Assembly: GCA_051879315.1 (NCBI GenBank)
Contig: JBJELW010000086.1
Span: forward strand, 1 to 51,735
Origin: Roseburia_C sp051879315
Lineage (GTDB): Bacteria; Bacillota; Clostridia; Lachnospirales; Lachnospiraceae
DNA: 51,735 nucleotides
Reading direction: 5' to 3'
Shown here in pieces: positions 33,782 to 43,444 of this stretch (position 1 is its first letter; the number at the start of each line of letters is the position of its first letter). The position numbers and the translations under genes were made by a program. The notes beneath the pieces were generated by a model that had not been told where the DNA came from, searched no databases, and saw only the letters and a program-made list of their open reading frames with translations.

Positions 33782-33868
33782 TGCAGGCCGGAGAGATTTA
33801 TCCGAGACCACTGATCAGTGCAGGATTTTTGCTGTATTGATCAGTAGTTTCGGCGGCTTTGGCCTGCA
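33782..33868 (+). promoter_or_regulatory. long hairpin in the pnp leader
   Basis: An outer 8-bp stem (33782-33789 with 33861-33868) encloses an internal loop and then an inner stem. The inner stem is built from CCGA/TCGG (33802-33805 with 33850-33853) and ACTGATCA/TGATCAGT (33810-33817 with 33838-33845). Long leader duplexes on pnp RNA are cut by RNase III and mediate PNPase autoregulation in other bacteria; the same is inferred here. Confidence 0.7.
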
Positions 33869-33894
33869 AATGAAAAAAGAAAAGGAGAAAAAAT

Positions 33895-35988
33895 ATGTAT
33901 CAGAGTTTTTCAATGGAGCTTGCAGGCAGAACTCTTACCGTTGATATCAACAGAGTTGGTAAGCAGGCGAATGGTTGTGCATTGATGCACTATGGTGATA
34001 CCACAGTATTATCCACAGCGACTGCTTCTGAGAAGCCCAGAGAGGGGATTGACTTCTTCCCTCTTAGTGTAGAATTTGAGGAGAAGTCTTATGCAGTTGG
34101 AAAGATTCCGGGTGGTTTCAATAAGAGAGAGGGAAAGGCATCTGAGAATGCAATCCTTACTTCCCGCGTCATTGATCGTCCTATGCGTCCTTTGTTCCCG
34201 AAGGATTATCGGAATGACGTTACCTTAAACAATATGGTTATGAGCGTGGATCCGGAGTGTCGTCCGGAGATCGTGGCTATGCTGGGCGCAGCTATTTCCA
34301 CCTGTATTTCCGACATTCCTTTTGATGGCCCCTGCGCCATGACTCAGGTTGGTATGGTAAATGGTGAGTTTATTTTCAATCCGTCACAGGAGGTTTGGAA
34401 TAATGGAGATTTACAGCTGACTGTTGCATCCACCATGGAGAAAGTAATCATGATTGAGGCAGGAGCCAATGAGATTCCTGAGGAAAAGATGATTGAGGCC
34501 ATTTACAAGGCTCATGATATCAACCAGACCATCAACGCTTTTATCAATAAGATTGTGGCAGAAGTCGGGAAACCGAAACACAGCTATACCAGTTGTGCGA
34601 TTCCTGAGGAAATGTTTGCGGCAATGCGTGAAATCGTGACTCCTGCGGAGATGGAGGAGGCTGTATTCTCCGATGACAAGCAGGTGCGGGAGGAAAATAT
34701 CCGTAAGGTAACGGAGAAGTTTGAGGAAGCCTTTGCAGATAATGAGGAATGGCTTGCTATTTTGGGCGAGGCTGTTTATCAGTATCAGAAAAAGACAGTT
34801 CGTAAGATGATCTTAAAGGATCATAAGCGTCCGGACGGACGTGCCATCAATCAGATTCGTCCGCTGGCAGCAGAGGTTGACCTGATTCCCAGAGTACATG
34901 GCTCTGCAATGTTTACACGTGGACAGACACAGATCTGTGATGTGGTGACGCTGGCACCTTTATCCGAGGTTCAGAAAATTGATGGATTGGATCCGAATGT
35001 TACATCCAAGAGATATATGCATCACTACAATTTTCCGTCATACTCTGTAGGAGAGACGAAGCCTTCCAGAGGACCGGGACGTCGTGAGATTGGACATGGA
35101 GCATTGGCTGAGCGTGCACTGGTTCCGGTACTGCCTACTGAGGAGGAGTTCCCTTACGCAATTCGTGCAGTGTCTGAGACATTTGAGTCCAACGGGTCTA
35201 CTTCCATGGCATCCACCTGTGCATCTTGTATGGCTCTTATGGCTGCAGGTGTTCCAATCAAGAAGATGGTGGCAGGTATTTCCTGCGGACTGGTGACCGG
35301 CGATACCGATGATGATTATATTGTGCTTACCGATATTCAGGGATTGGAAGATTTCTTCGGAGATATGGACTTTAAGGTAACCGGTACCCATGATGGTATC
35401 ACTGCTATTCAGATGGATATCAAGATTCATGGTCTGACCAGACCGATTGTGGAAGAGGCAATCAGAAGAACCAGAGAAGCCAGACTCTATATCATGGACG
35501 AGGTAATGTCAAAGGCAATTGCCGAGCCGAGAAAAGAGGTTGGCAAATACGCACCGAAGATTATGCAGATGACCATTGACCCTGCCAAGATTGGCGATGT
35601 GGTTGGCCAAAGAGGAAAGACCATCAACGAAATCATTGAACGTACCGGCGTGAAGATAGATATTACCGATGATGGATTTGTAAGCATCTGCGGAACAGAA
35701 CAGGATAAGATGGATCAGGCTGCAGAGATGATTCGCATTATCACCACAGAGTTTGAACAGGGACAGATTTTCACCGGTAAGGTGGTAAGTATCAAAGAGT
35801 TTGGTGCTTTCATTGAGTTCGCTCCCGGCAAGGAAGGAATGGTACACATTTCTAAGATTGCAAAGCGTCGTATCGATCACGTAGAGGATGTGCTGACGCT
35901 GGGTGATACCGTAACCTGTATTTGTATGGGAAAAGATAAGATGGGAAGAATCAGTTTCTCCATCAAAGATGTACCTGCAGAATCATAA
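33895..35988 (+). CDS. pnp: polyribonucleotide nucleotidyltransferase (PNPase)
   Basis: A 697-residue trimeric 3'-5' phosphorolytic exoribonuclease. Two RNase PH domains (about 10-140 and 320-460; GGFNKREGKASENAILTSR and GRREIGHGALAERAL) flank an all-alpha linker. A KH domain (about 555-612) and an S1 domain (about 622-690; FTGKVVSIKEFGAFIEF) follow. GGAGAAAAAAT precedes the ATG. The rpsO-pnp pairing is classical. Confidence 0.97.
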   Translation: MYQSFSMELAGRTLTVDINRVGKQANGCALMHYGDTTVLSTATASEKPREGIDFFPLSVEFEEKSYAVGKIPGGFNKREGKASENAILTSRVIDRPMRPLFPKDYRNDVTLNNMVMSVDPECRPEIVAMLGAAISTCISDIPFDGPCAMTQVGMVNGEFIFNPSQEVWNNGDLQLTVASTMEKVIMIEAGANEIPEEKMIEAIYKAHDINQTINAFINKIVAEVGKPKHSYTSCAIPEEMFAAMREIVTPAEMEEAVFSDDKQVREENIRKVTEKFEEAFADNEEWLAILGEAVYQYQKKTVRKMILKDHKRPDGRAINQIRPLAAEVDLIPRVHGSAMFTRGQTQICDVVTLAPLSEVQKIDGLDPNVTSKRYMHHYNFPSYSVGETKPSRGPGRREIGHGALAERALVPVLPTEEEFPYAIRAVSETFESNGSTSMASTCASCMALMAAGVPIKKMVAGISCGLVTGDTDDDYIVLTDIQGLEDFFGDMDFKVTGTHDGITAIQMDIKIHGLTRPIVEEAIRRTREARLYIMDEVMSKAIAEPRKEVGKYAPKIMQMTIDPAKIGDVVGQRGKTINEIIERTGVKIDITDDGFVSICGTEQDKMDQAAEMIRIITTEFEQGQIFTGKVVSIKEFGAFIEFAPGKEGMVHISKIAKRRIDHVEDVLTLGDTVTCICMGKDKMGRISFSIKDVPAES

Positions 35989-36005
35989 AAATAAATTCAA
36001 GATTT

Positions 36006-36035
36006 GGAGCGGAGGAAATCCGCTCCATTTTTTTT
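36006..36035 (+). terminator. pnp terminator
   Basis: A perfect 8-bp GC-rich stem (36006-36013 with 36019-36026) and 5-base loop are followed by eight T residues. Confidence 0.93.
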
Positions 36036-36107
36036 GCACTTTTTGAGAAAGGGCACGTATTTTAATAGTAATGAAAGGGCTGCATAAATGAAAGGAGAGG
36101 AAAGAAA

Positions 36108-37001
36108 ATGGACCGGGTCAGACAGATGGTGCGGGCGGATCAGGCACACAAGAGGGGATATGTGGGATCTGGTATTACAGTGGCTGTGATGGATACCGGC
36201 GTTGGAAATCATATTGATCTTCAGAATCGTATCATTGGTTTTTCTGATTGTATGAATGGGAGGACGCAGTCTTATGATGATAATGGGCACGGAACACACA
36301 TTGCAGGGATCCTGGGAGGAAGCGGTTTTGCAGGTAAAGGGCGTTATCGTGGAATGGCCCCGGGCTGCAGGCTGCTGATCATAAAAACCCTGGATAAACG
36401 TGGAAACGGGACGGCCCAGCTTTTTGTCCGGGCCCTGGACTGGGTTTTGAAAAATCGGGAACGTTATGAGATTCGTGTATTAAATATTTCGGTGGGGATG
36501 CTTGTCAGTGCAAGAGAACAGGAACAGCGCCGGCTGATTGAAAAGGTGGATGAAGTTTGGAATGCAGGGATCGTGGTGGTGGCAGCTGCCGGAAATAACG
36601 GTCCGCGAAAAAACAGTATTACGGTGCCAGGACTAAGCAGAACCGTAATCACAGTGGGAAGTTGTGATGATGAAAGTGTGGAAGGTCACAGTTTTATGAG
36701 AGAGGGCTACAGCGGCCGGGGTCCCACGGCAAGCTGCGTGGTGAAGCCGGAAGTGGTGGCTCCGGGATCTGGTATTATAAGCTGCGGCTCAAAGGGGAAT
36801 ACTTATATCGCAAAAAGTGGAACATCTATGGCAACACCGGTGGTTTCCGGTGCCGTTGCGCTGCTGCTTCAGAAGGAACCGGAACTGACACCGGCAGAGG
36901 TGAAAATCAGACTTTATGAAAGTTCTGTGGATATTGGACGGGAAAAACAGGCCCAGGGCTGGGGCCGCCTGGATGTGGTGAATTTATTGCATATTCGTTA
37001 A
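36108..37001 (+). CDS. S8-family serine protease, intracellular subtilisin type
   Basis: A 297-residue subtilase with a complete catalytic triad: D29 in VMDTGVG, H61 in GHGTHIAG and S240 in SGTSMATP. The oxyanion Asn lies in AAAGNNGP. It has neither a signal peptide nor a long propeptide, so it should act inside the cell, like intracellular subtilisins that degrade protein in stationary phase or sporulation. AAAGGAGAGG precedes the ATG. No clear sigma-A promoter is visible after the pnp terminator. It is shorter than the Csp germination proteases. Confidence 0.9.
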   Translation: MDRVRQMVRADQAHKRGYVGSGITVAVMDTGVGNHIDLQNRIIGFSDCMNGRTQSYDDNGHGTHIAGILGGSGFAGKGRYRGMAPGCRLLIIKTLDKRGNGTAQLFVRALDWVLKNRERYEIRVLNISVGMLVSAREQEQRRLIEKVDEVWNAGIVVVAAAGNNGPRKNSITVPGLSRTVITVGSCDDESVEGHSFMREGYSGRGPTASCVVKPEVVAPGSGIISCGSKGNTYIAKSGTSMATPVVSGAVALLLQKEPELTPAEVKIRLYESSVDIGREKQAQGWGRLDVVNLLHIR

Positions 37002-37034
37002 AAAAGGGGTAGAATGGGAGGACAGATTATCGCC

Positions 37035-38231
37035 TTATACAGAGAAAAAGCGTTGAATCAGACTGAGCAGCCGGTCTGCGTATGTGGCCCGTTCCACAGC
37101 TTCGCTGCATAAGATTGGAATTTCTCCAAGCGTTTGGTTGCCATAGCTGTATACAAGACTTCCTACCTGTTGGTTGGCTGCAACGGGAGCGTCTATGGAT
37201 TCCGGAATTTGTAATGAGCGCTCGATTTCAGACAGATTCACATCTCCGGTACTAAGATACCGGAAGGAACCGTCATAGTGTAGAGAGACAGAGTCTTCTT
37301 TGCCACCGGAAACGGGCAACCGGGAAAGAACAGGCGGGGTGTCATCTTCATAGAGACTGCAGTTTGCAAAACCATAGTTTAATAAAGTGGCGGCATCCTG
37401 AAAGCGGACTTTGAAATCGGGAGCAGCCATCACCACTGCAATCAGTTCAATTCCGTCCTTTTCTGCCGTTGCAGAGACGCAGTATTTGGCCAGATTAGTG
37501 GAACCGGTCTTTAACCCGGTGGCATATTCATATTGACGGATTAATTTATTGGTGTTGGTCAATCCAAACTCGCTGCTTCCCCGTTTGGTTACATGGGTGA
37601 TGGTGTCCATCCAGATGGTGCAGTAATCGTGGATCATGGGATATTTTGTGGTGAGTTCCCTGGACATCAGTGCCACATCATAGGCGCTGGTCATGTGTCC
37701 GTCGGTATCCAGTCCACAGCAGTTTACAAAGTGGGTATCCTGCATACCCAGTTCAGCGGCCCGTTCGTTCATTCGGGTGACAAAGGCTTCTTCACTGCCG
37801 GAAATGAATTCTGCCATGGCCACACATGCGTCGTTGGCACTTGCAATACTGATACATTTGATCATGGTTTCCACACTCTGAGTTTCTCCCGGTTCCAGGA
37901 ATACCTGGGAACCACCCATGCTGGCAGCATATTCCGATACTGTGACAATATCGTCCAGAGCAATGGATTGACTTTCCAATGCGTCAAAAATCAGGATTAG
38001 TGTCATGATTTTTGTTATGCTGGCCGGATGCCGGCTGGTGTGGGCATCTTTTTCGTATAGGACGGTGCCGGTGGAGGCTTCCATCAAAACTACGCTGGGA
38101 GCCTGCAGGGACAAGCTATCGCTGACAGAGGATTCCGCAGGATTGGTTGATGTGGGTAAATACGGAAGTGGGACTGCTATGGAAGAAAAAAACAATGCAG
38201 CGCTCAAAAGGATACAGGTAATAGAAGGCAT
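37035..38231 (-). CDS. D-alanyl-D-alanine carboxypeptidase (DacF/PBP5 type)
   Basis: A 398-residue penicillin-binding protein of low molecular mass that trims the terminal D-Ala from peptidoglycan stems. A signal peptide (about 1-22) is followed by the active-site S71-I-T-K74, the SAN motif of the SxN element in IASANDAC, and KTG in GLKTGST. The C-terminal beta domain follows. The start at 38231 places GGAG nine bases upstream; an ATG two codons earlier is also possible. A second enzyme of this class is encoded at 40646-41860. Confidence 0.9.
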   Translation of the reverse strand: MPSITCILLSAALFFSSIAVPLPYLPTSTNPAESSVSDSLSLQAPSVVLMEASTGTVLYEKDAHTSRHPASITKIMTLILIFDALESQSIALDDIVTVSEYAASMGGSQVFLEPGETQSVETMIKCISIASANDACVAMAEFISGSEEAFVTRMNERAAELGMQDTHFVNCCGLDTDGHMTSAYDVALMSRELTTKYPMIHDYCTIWMDTITHVTKRGSSEFGLTNTNKLIRQYEYATGLKTGSTNLAKYCVSATAEKDGIELIAVVMAAPDFKVRFQDAATLLNYGFANCSLYEDDTPPVLSRLPVSGGKEDSVSLHYDGSFRYLSTGDVNLSEIERSLQIPESIDAPVAANQQVGSLVYSYGNQTLGEIPILCSEAVERATYADRLLSLIQRFFSV

Positions 38232-38286
38232 AGGCATTCGCTCCAATGGGTTGTGATATAGATATATGCCGAAACAGAGGTGAAAT

Positions 38287-39138
38287 ATGAAATTAATCCT
38301 GATCATTATCATTATTTTGGTTTTAGTTTACATAGTCTGGCAGTACTTTGAACTGAAGAAATTTAAGGTTACAGAGTATACCATATATTCCGATAAGGTT
38401 ACGAAAGAATATACGCTGGCGGTTGTGGCAGACCTTCACGGCTTCACCTATGGGGAGAATAACGAAAAACTTTTGCAGGCCATTGCCAAGGCCCGGCCTG
38501 ATATGATCTGTATCCCCGGGGATATGATTGTTGGACAACGTGAAAAGACACATGATTCAGCGTTGGAAAGTCTGGAGCAGTTTGTGAAAATTGCGCCGGT
38601 CTACTATTCCTACGGCAATCATGAAAGCAAATTAAACAAACCGGAATCTGCATATTATGACAGGTTTCTGGAGTACGAAAAAAAGGTACAAAAACTTGGG
38701 GTGCACATATTGAATCAAAGGGCTGAAGCGTGGGACGACAGACTGTGGATCAGTGGTTTGGAAATACCGGCAGTCTGCTATAAAAAAGGAACAAGTACTC
38801 CGCTGCCGCCGCAGTTCCTTGAGAATTATATGCCTGAAATACCCAGAGATGCATTCCATGTGATGCTGGCCCATAATCCCTATTATGCCGCGGATTATGC
38901 CAAGTGGGGAGCGGATCTTACTCTGTGTGGTCACTATCATGGCGGTCTGGTCCGGATTCCGGGGCTTGGCAGCCTGATTTCCCCGCAGTTTCAGTTTTTT
39001 CCAAAGTACGACGGAGGGAAATACGAGATAGATGGAAAACATGTGATTGTCAGCCGGGGAATGGGAACCCACACCTTTCATATCCGTATTTTCAATCGGG
39101 CGGAACTTCTTGTGGTAAAAATTATGCAAAAACACTAA
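38287..39138 (+). CDS. membrane-anchored metallophosphoesterase (YkuE-like)
   Basis: A 283-residue calcineurin-type phosphoesterase with an N-terminal transmembrane helix (about 2-20). The metal-binding motifs appear in order: VVADLHG, GDMIVG, YGNHE, an LAHNP histidine and GHYHGG. Substrates in this family include phospholipids, UDP-sugars and nucleotides; none can be assigned here. GAGGTG precedes the ATG. It is divergent from the carboxypeptidase gene, with 55 bases between them. Confidence 0.85.
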   Translation: MKLILIIIIILVLVYIVWQYFELKKFKVTEYTIYSDKVTKEYTLAVVADLHGFTYGENNEKLLQAIAKARPDMICIPGDMIVGQREKTHDSALESLEQFVKIAPVYYSYGNHESKLNKPESAYYDRFLEYEKKVQKLGVHILNQRAEAWDDRLWISGLEIPAVCYKKGTSTPLPPQFLENYMPEIPRDAFHVMLAHNPYYAADYAKWGADLTLCGHYHGGLVRIPGLGSLISPQFQFFPKYDGGKYEIDGKHVIVSRGMGTHTFHIRIFNRAELLVVKIMQKH

Positions 39139-39153
39139 ATATTGTAAAAGGAC

Positions 39154-39182
39154 TTGCTTTTTCCACAAGATGCAGTTAAAAT
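39154..39182 (+). promoter_or_regulatory. promoter of scpAB
   Basis: TTGCTT (39154-39159) and TAAAAT (39177-39182) are 17 bases apart, 39 bases before the scpA start. Confidence 0.7.
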
Positions 39183-39220
39183 AGTACCTGCAATAAAAGT
39201 GAGAAAAAGAGGAAGCAATC

Positions 39221-39970
39221 ATGGATATGACAGTGAAACTGCAGGTGTTTGAAGGACCACTGGATTTGTTACTGCATTTGTTGGATAAGAATAAAGTGAA
39301 TATATATGATATTCCCATTGTGGAGATCACGAATCAATATATGGATTATATCCGGGAAATGAAGCGTCAGGATCTGAATGTGATGAGTGAGTTCCTGGTG
39401 ATGGCGGCTACACTGATCGATATCAAATCCCGCATGCTTTTGCCTGCAGATGCCACGGAAGAGGAAGATGCAGAGGATCCGAGAGCGGAATTGGTGGAAC
39501 AGCTTTTGGAATACAAGATGTACAAGTGTATTTCCTATGAACTTAAGGATCGGCAGATGGATGCACAACGGGTTATGTTTAAAGAGCCTACCATACCGGC
39601 GGAGGTTTCTTCTTATGAGGAGCCCATCAATATGGAGGAACTTATGGCAGATGTGACTCTCTCTAAATTAAATGAGATTTTTAAGTCCATCATGCGCAAG
39701 CAGGAGGATAAGATCGATCCCATCCGTTCCAAGTTTGGTAAGATTGAGAAAGAAGAAGTTTCACTTTCGGACAAGATGGCTTATCTGGAGGATTATGCCT
39801 GCAAACATCCCAGCTTTAGTTTCCGCAATCTTTTGGAGGCGCAGTGCGGTAAGATGGAGATTATTGTGACTTTTCTGGCTGTGCTGGAGTTGATGAAGAT
39901 GGGTAAGATCTTTATTTATCAGGATCATATATTTGATGATATCCGCATTGAGTCCAAGATTGCGGCATAG
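39221..39970 (+). CDS. scpA: segregation and condensation protein A
   Basis: A 249-residue kleisin that, with ScpB, bridges the SMC heads and compacts the chromosome. The N-terminus LQVFEGPLDLLLHLLDKNKV-like block and the MLLPAD motif are typical. The C-terminal winged helix (VTFLAVLELMKMGKI) binds the SMC cap. AGAGGAAG precedes the ATG. The partner gene follows after 48 bases. Confidence 0.95.
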   Translation: MDMTVKLQVFEGPLDLLLHLLDKNKVNIYDIPIVEITNQYMDYIREMKRQDLNVMSEFLVMAATLIDIKSRMLLPADATEEEDAEDPRAELVEQLLEYKMYKCISYELKDRQMDAQRVMFKEPTIPAEVSSYEEPINMEELMADVTLSKLNEIFKSIMRKQEDKIDPIRSKFGKIEKEEVSLSDKMAYLEDYACKHPSFSFRNLLEAQCGKMEIIVTFLAVLELMKMGKIFIYQDHIFDDIRIESKIAA

Positions 39971-40018
39971 CATGAATGAGTCGCCGGAGCTTGGATAAAG
40001 GATATCGGGAGGAAACAG

Positions 40019-40588
40019 ATGGAAACTGTGAATTACGAGGCTGTTGTGGAGGCTATTTTATTTACCATGGGGGAATCGGTGGAGTTGGAGCGTATTGCGA
40101 AAGCGTTGGAGCTGGAGCAGGCTCAGACCAAGGAGATTATTACCCATCTGCAGGAAAAATACCTTCAGGAAAATCGAGGGATTCAGATTATAGAGCTGGA
40201 AGGGGCCTATCAGATGTGCACCAAGAATGAGATGTATGAATATCTGATTCGCATTGCAAAACAACCCAGAAAGCGTGTGCTTACGGATGTTTTGCTGGAA
40301 ACTCTTTCTATTATTGCCTACAAGCAGCCCATTACCAAAGCTGAGATAGAAAAGATTCGCGGGGTATCTTCCGATCACGCGGTAAATAAACTGGTGGAGT
40401 ATGATTTGGTTACGGAGCTGGGAAGACTGGATGCACCCGGGCGTCCCATGCTTTTCGGAACCACGGAGGAATTTTTGCGCAGCTTTGGGGTGCAGTCCAT
40501 TGAGGAACTGCCTATGCTGAATCCGGAACAGGTGGAGGAATTCAAGCACCAGGCAGAGGAGGAGGCACAGCTGAAACTTCAGGTGTAA
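40019..40588 (+). CDS. scpB: segregation and condensation protein B
   Basis: A 189-residue ScpB with the two winged-helix domains that bind the ScpA linker. Clear motifs are AILFTMGESVEL, ETLSIIAYKQPITKAEIE and GRPMLFGTTEEFLRSFG. GGGAGG precedes the ATG at 40019. It forms an operon with scpA and probably with the carboxypeptidase 57 bases downstream. Confidence 0.95.
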   Translation: METVNYEAVVEAILFTMGESVELERIAKALELEQAQTKEIITHLQEKYLQENRGIQIIELEGAYQMCTKNEMYEYLIRIAKQPRKRVLTDVLLETLSIIAYKQPITKAEIEKIRGVSSDHAVNKLVEYDLVTELGRLDAPGRPMLFGTTEEFLRSFGVQSIEELPMLNPEQVEEFKHQAEEEAQLKLQV

Positions 40589-40645
40589 CGAATATCCACG
40601 CAGCGTTTCTCATAAGATACATAGATAAATGCTTGCGAGGATCTC

Positions 40646-41860
40646 ATGGAAACAGGAAAAAAGTTCATTGCTCTTATGTTGGCGTTCTGCTTTTTTTGGC
40701 AGCTGCCCATAAGATGCAGTGCAGAAGAAATTAAAGAACCGGGTAATCTGTACGCGCTGTCTGCATGTTTGATGGATGCAGATTCAGGGCGTATTTTGTT
40801 TGAAAAAAACGGACAGGAAATGCGGGCAAATGCCAGCACAACCAAAGTACTGACACTGATTCTGACCTTGGAACGGGCAGATCTTCAGGATGTTGTCACA
40901 TTTTCTGATTATGCGGCGAAACAGCCGGATGTGCAGTTGAATGCCCAGGCGGGAGAACAGTTTCAGTTGGAGGATCTTTGCTATTCACTGATGCTGGAAT
41001 CTCACAATGATACGGCAGTGGCCATAGCGGAGCATGTGGCGGGGAGTGTGGAGGAGTTCGCACGTCTGATGAATGAAAAGGCGTCAGAGATAGGTTGTGA
41101 AAATTCACACTTTGTGACACCAAATGGATTGGATGGAGAGGATGAGGGCGGTCCCCATCAGACCACGGCAGTGGATCTTGCCCGGATTCTCAGCTATTGC
41201 ATTACCATTTCTCCGAAAAAGGATCTGTTTTTGCAGATTACGCAGACACAGAATTATAGTTTTACCAACCGGGAAGGGAGCAGAAGTTACAGCTGTAATA
41301 ATCACAATGCTTTTTTACAGATGATGGATGGAGCTCTTACAGGTAAAACGGGATTTACCGGAAGTGCCGGATACTGTTATGTGGGGGCGCTGAGACGGGA
41401 GGAGAAAACTTATGTGGTGGCTCTTCTGGGCTGTGGATGGCCCAATAATAAAAGCTATAAATGGTCAGACACCAAAAAATTGATGCAGTACGGAATCGAT
41501 TATTTTTCCCGATGTATGCTGGAAAAACAGGAAATTCCACCAGAGTGTATGGAGGACGTAACGGTTTCCGGTGCAAAAACGGAAGCGTTGTATGGACTGA
41601 TGTGTGTTCCGGTGATTCGTGTGAAAGATCCTGATGCACCGGATTCGTTGCTGCTTCGGGCGGATCAGAAAATTGAAATTACATATGAAAAAGAATCCTG
41701 TGTGTCAGCACCGGTCCGGAAGGGAGATAGGGTGGGAACCATATCTTACTGGGTGGGAAATGAGTGCGTGCGCAGAGATTACTTACTGATTGGTGACGAC
41801 ATAGAACAAATTGATTATGCATGGCGATTGCGGCAGATTTTTCAGTGTTTTGCATTATAA
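40646..41860 (+). CDS. D-alanyl-D-alanine carboxypeptidase, second copy
   Basis: A 404-residue secreted D,D-carboxypeptidase of the S11 family. A signal peptide (about 1-26) is followed by S64-T-T-K67, SHN in LESHNDTA and KTG in TGKTGFTG, the three active-site elements. The C-terminal domain (about 300-404) is diverged from that of the copy at 37035-38231. A CGAGGA site precedes the ATG. Its position behind scpAB is known for spore-cortex-type DacB/DacF proteins in Clostridia, but a sporulation role is only inferred. Confidence 0.9.
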   Translation: METGKKFIALMLAFCFFWQLPIRCSAEEIKEPGNLYALSACLMDADSGRILFEKNGQEMRANASTTKVLTLILTLERADLQDVVTFSDYAAKQPDVQLNAQAGEQFQLEDLCYSLMLESHNDTAVAIAEHVAGSVEEFARLMNEKASEIGCENSHFVTPNGLDGEDEGGPHQTTAVDLARILSYCITISPKKDLFLQITQTQNYSFTNREGSRSYSCNNHNAFLQMMDGALTGKTGFTGSAGYCYVGALRREEKTYVVALLGCGWPNNKSYKWSDTKKLMQYGIDYFSRCMLEKQEIPPECMEDVTVSGAKTEALYGLMCVPVIRVKDPDAPDSLLLRADQKIEITYEKESCVSAPVRKGDRVGTISYWVGNECVRRDYLLIGDDIEQIDYAWRLRQIFQCFAL

Positions 41861-41911
41861 TGCTGCCGGTAATTATTATGAAAAAATTGTGAAAAATATA
41901 ACGATTTTCTA

Positions 41912-41940
41912 TTGAAATGTAAGGGGTAAAGTAATACAAT
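41912..41940 (+). promoter_or_regulatory. promoter of the sodium-pump decarboxylase cluster
   Basis: TTGAAA (41912-41917) and TACAAT (41935-41940) are 17 bases apart. No other promoter is evident before the end of the five-gene cluster. Confidence 0.7.
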
Positions 41941-41994
41941 ATAACATAGCGAAAATTTTTAAAATTTTTCTAACAATAGATGGAGGGCTAAGAA

Positions 41995-43431
41995 ATGAGC
42001 AACAGAAGTAACAACTTAGCGGAGCAGAGACTGATGAAGCTGTTGGATGAAAATAGTTTCATGGAAATCGGTTCTCTTGTAACGGCGAGAAGCACAGATT
42101 TCAATCTGGCAGAAACAGACACACCTTCTGATGGTGTCATCACCGGTCATGGATTGATCGATGGCAATCTGGTATTTGTATACAGCCAGGATGCTTCTGT
42201 ATTGAATGGTACCATTGGTGAGATGCACGCCAAGAAGATTGCGGCAGTTTATGACAGAGCCATGAAGATGGGTGCACCCGTTATTGGCTTTTTGGATTGT
42301 GCAGGTGTTCGTCTGCAGGAGTCTGTGGATGCATTGGATGCAATGGGCCTGATTTATGAGAAACAGGTGATGGCTTCCGGCGTGATCCCGCAGATTTGCG
42401 CAGTTTTTGGAAACTGCGGCGGTGGACTTACCGTTGTGCCCGGTCTTTGTGATTTTGCTTTTATGGAGGCAGATAAAGCAAAGATGTTTGTGAATTCACC
42501 GAATGCCATTGAGGGAAACCGGACTGAGGTGTGTGATACCGCATCTGCTGCATTTCAGAGTGAGGAGACAGGTGTCTTGGATTTCGTAGGTTCTGAGGAT
42601 GAAATCATGCAGAATATCCGCAGCCTGGTGTGCATGCTTCCGGCTGATAATACAGCCAATGGTTATATGGAGGATTGCTCCGATGATCTGAACAGAGCGT
42701 GCCAGAGCATGGATACCATGAAGGGAGATCCCCGTTATCTTTTGGCTGAGATCGCAGATAATCATGTGTTCTTTGAGACAAAACGCAATTTTGCAAAGAA
42801 TATGGTGACCGGATTTGTTCAGCTGAATGGAATGACAGTGGGCGCTGTGGCAAACTGCACTGAGATTTATGACGAAAATGGAACCAAGACTGAGACGTTC
42901 GACAGTGTTCTGACAGCAAGGGGCTGCGATAAGGCTGCTGAGTTTATTGCTTTCTGTGATGCGTTTGAAATTCCGGTGCTCAGCATTACCAATGTAACCG
43001 GATATAAGGCTTGCAAGTGCAATGAGAAGAGACTGGCTAAGTCCATGAGCCGGCTTACATATGCATTTGCCAATGCAACGGTTCCCAAGGTAAACTTACT
43101 GGTAGATAAGGCTTACGGAAGTGCCTCAGTGATTATGAATTCCAAGTCTATCGGTGCGGATCTGGTATATGCATGGCCTTCTGTTAAGACTGGCACCATG
43201 GATGCCAAACTGGCTGCCGGCATTATGTATTCCGATGCTTCCGCAGATGTTTTAGAGCAGAAAGCCAAAGAGTATGAGGAGTTACAGTCCAGCGTTGTGA
43301 CCGCTGCCAAGAGAGGTTATGTGGATCTCATTCTGGAGCCTCAGGATACAAGAAAATATCTGGTGGCTGCATTTGAAATGTTATTTACAAAGCGTATGGA
43401 TACACCATATAAGAAACATGGAACGAAATAG
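41995..43431 (+). CDS. acyl-CoA-type carboxyltransferase subunit (MmdA/12S-like)
   Basis: A 478-residue member of the carboxyl transferase family, which moves CO2 between an acyl-CoA and biotin. The two crotonase-like halves are visible. The first has FLDCAGVRLQES and GNCGGGLTVVPG, the second AYGSASVIMNSKSIGADLVY. Compared with methylmalonyl-CoA decarboxylase alpha subunits the second-half loop is diverged (WPSVKTGTMDAK rather than a WPTAxIAVMG-like pattern), so the acyl-CoA is uncertain. GGAGGG precedes the ATG. It heads a cluster with an OadG-like subunit, a biotin carrier, a sodium-pump beta subunit and a second, 5S-type carboxyltransferase. Confidence 0.88.
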   Translation: MSNRSNNLAEQRLMKLLDENSFMEIGSLVTARSTDFNLAETDTPSDGVITGHGLIDGNLVFVYSQDASVLNGTIGEMHAKKIAAVYDRAMKMGAPVIGFLDCAGVRLQESVDALDAMGLIYEKQVMASGVIPQICAVFGNCGGGLTVVPGLCDFAFMEADKAKMFVNSPNAIEGNRTEVCDTASAAFQSEETGVLDFVGSEDEIMQNIRSLVCMLPADNTANGYMEDCSDDLNRACQSMDTMKGDPRYLLAEIADNHVFFETKRNFAKNMVTGFVQLNGMTVGAVANCTEIYDENGTKTETFDSVLTARGCDKAAEFIAFCDAFEIPVLSITNVTGYKACKCNEKRLAKSMSRLTYAFANATVPKVNLLVDKAYGSASVIMNSKSIGADLVYAWPSVKTGTMDAKLAAGIMYSDASADVLEQKAKEYEELQSSVVTAAKRGYVDLILEPQDTRKYLVAAFEMLFTKRMDTPYKKHGTK

Positions 43432-43444
43432 AAAGGTGAGACTT

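Noticed and set aside
41950..41975. AT-rich near-palindrome before the decarboxylase cluster
   Set aside because: It consists only of A and T runs flanked by GAAAA/TTTTTC, so the symmetry could be due to composition alone.
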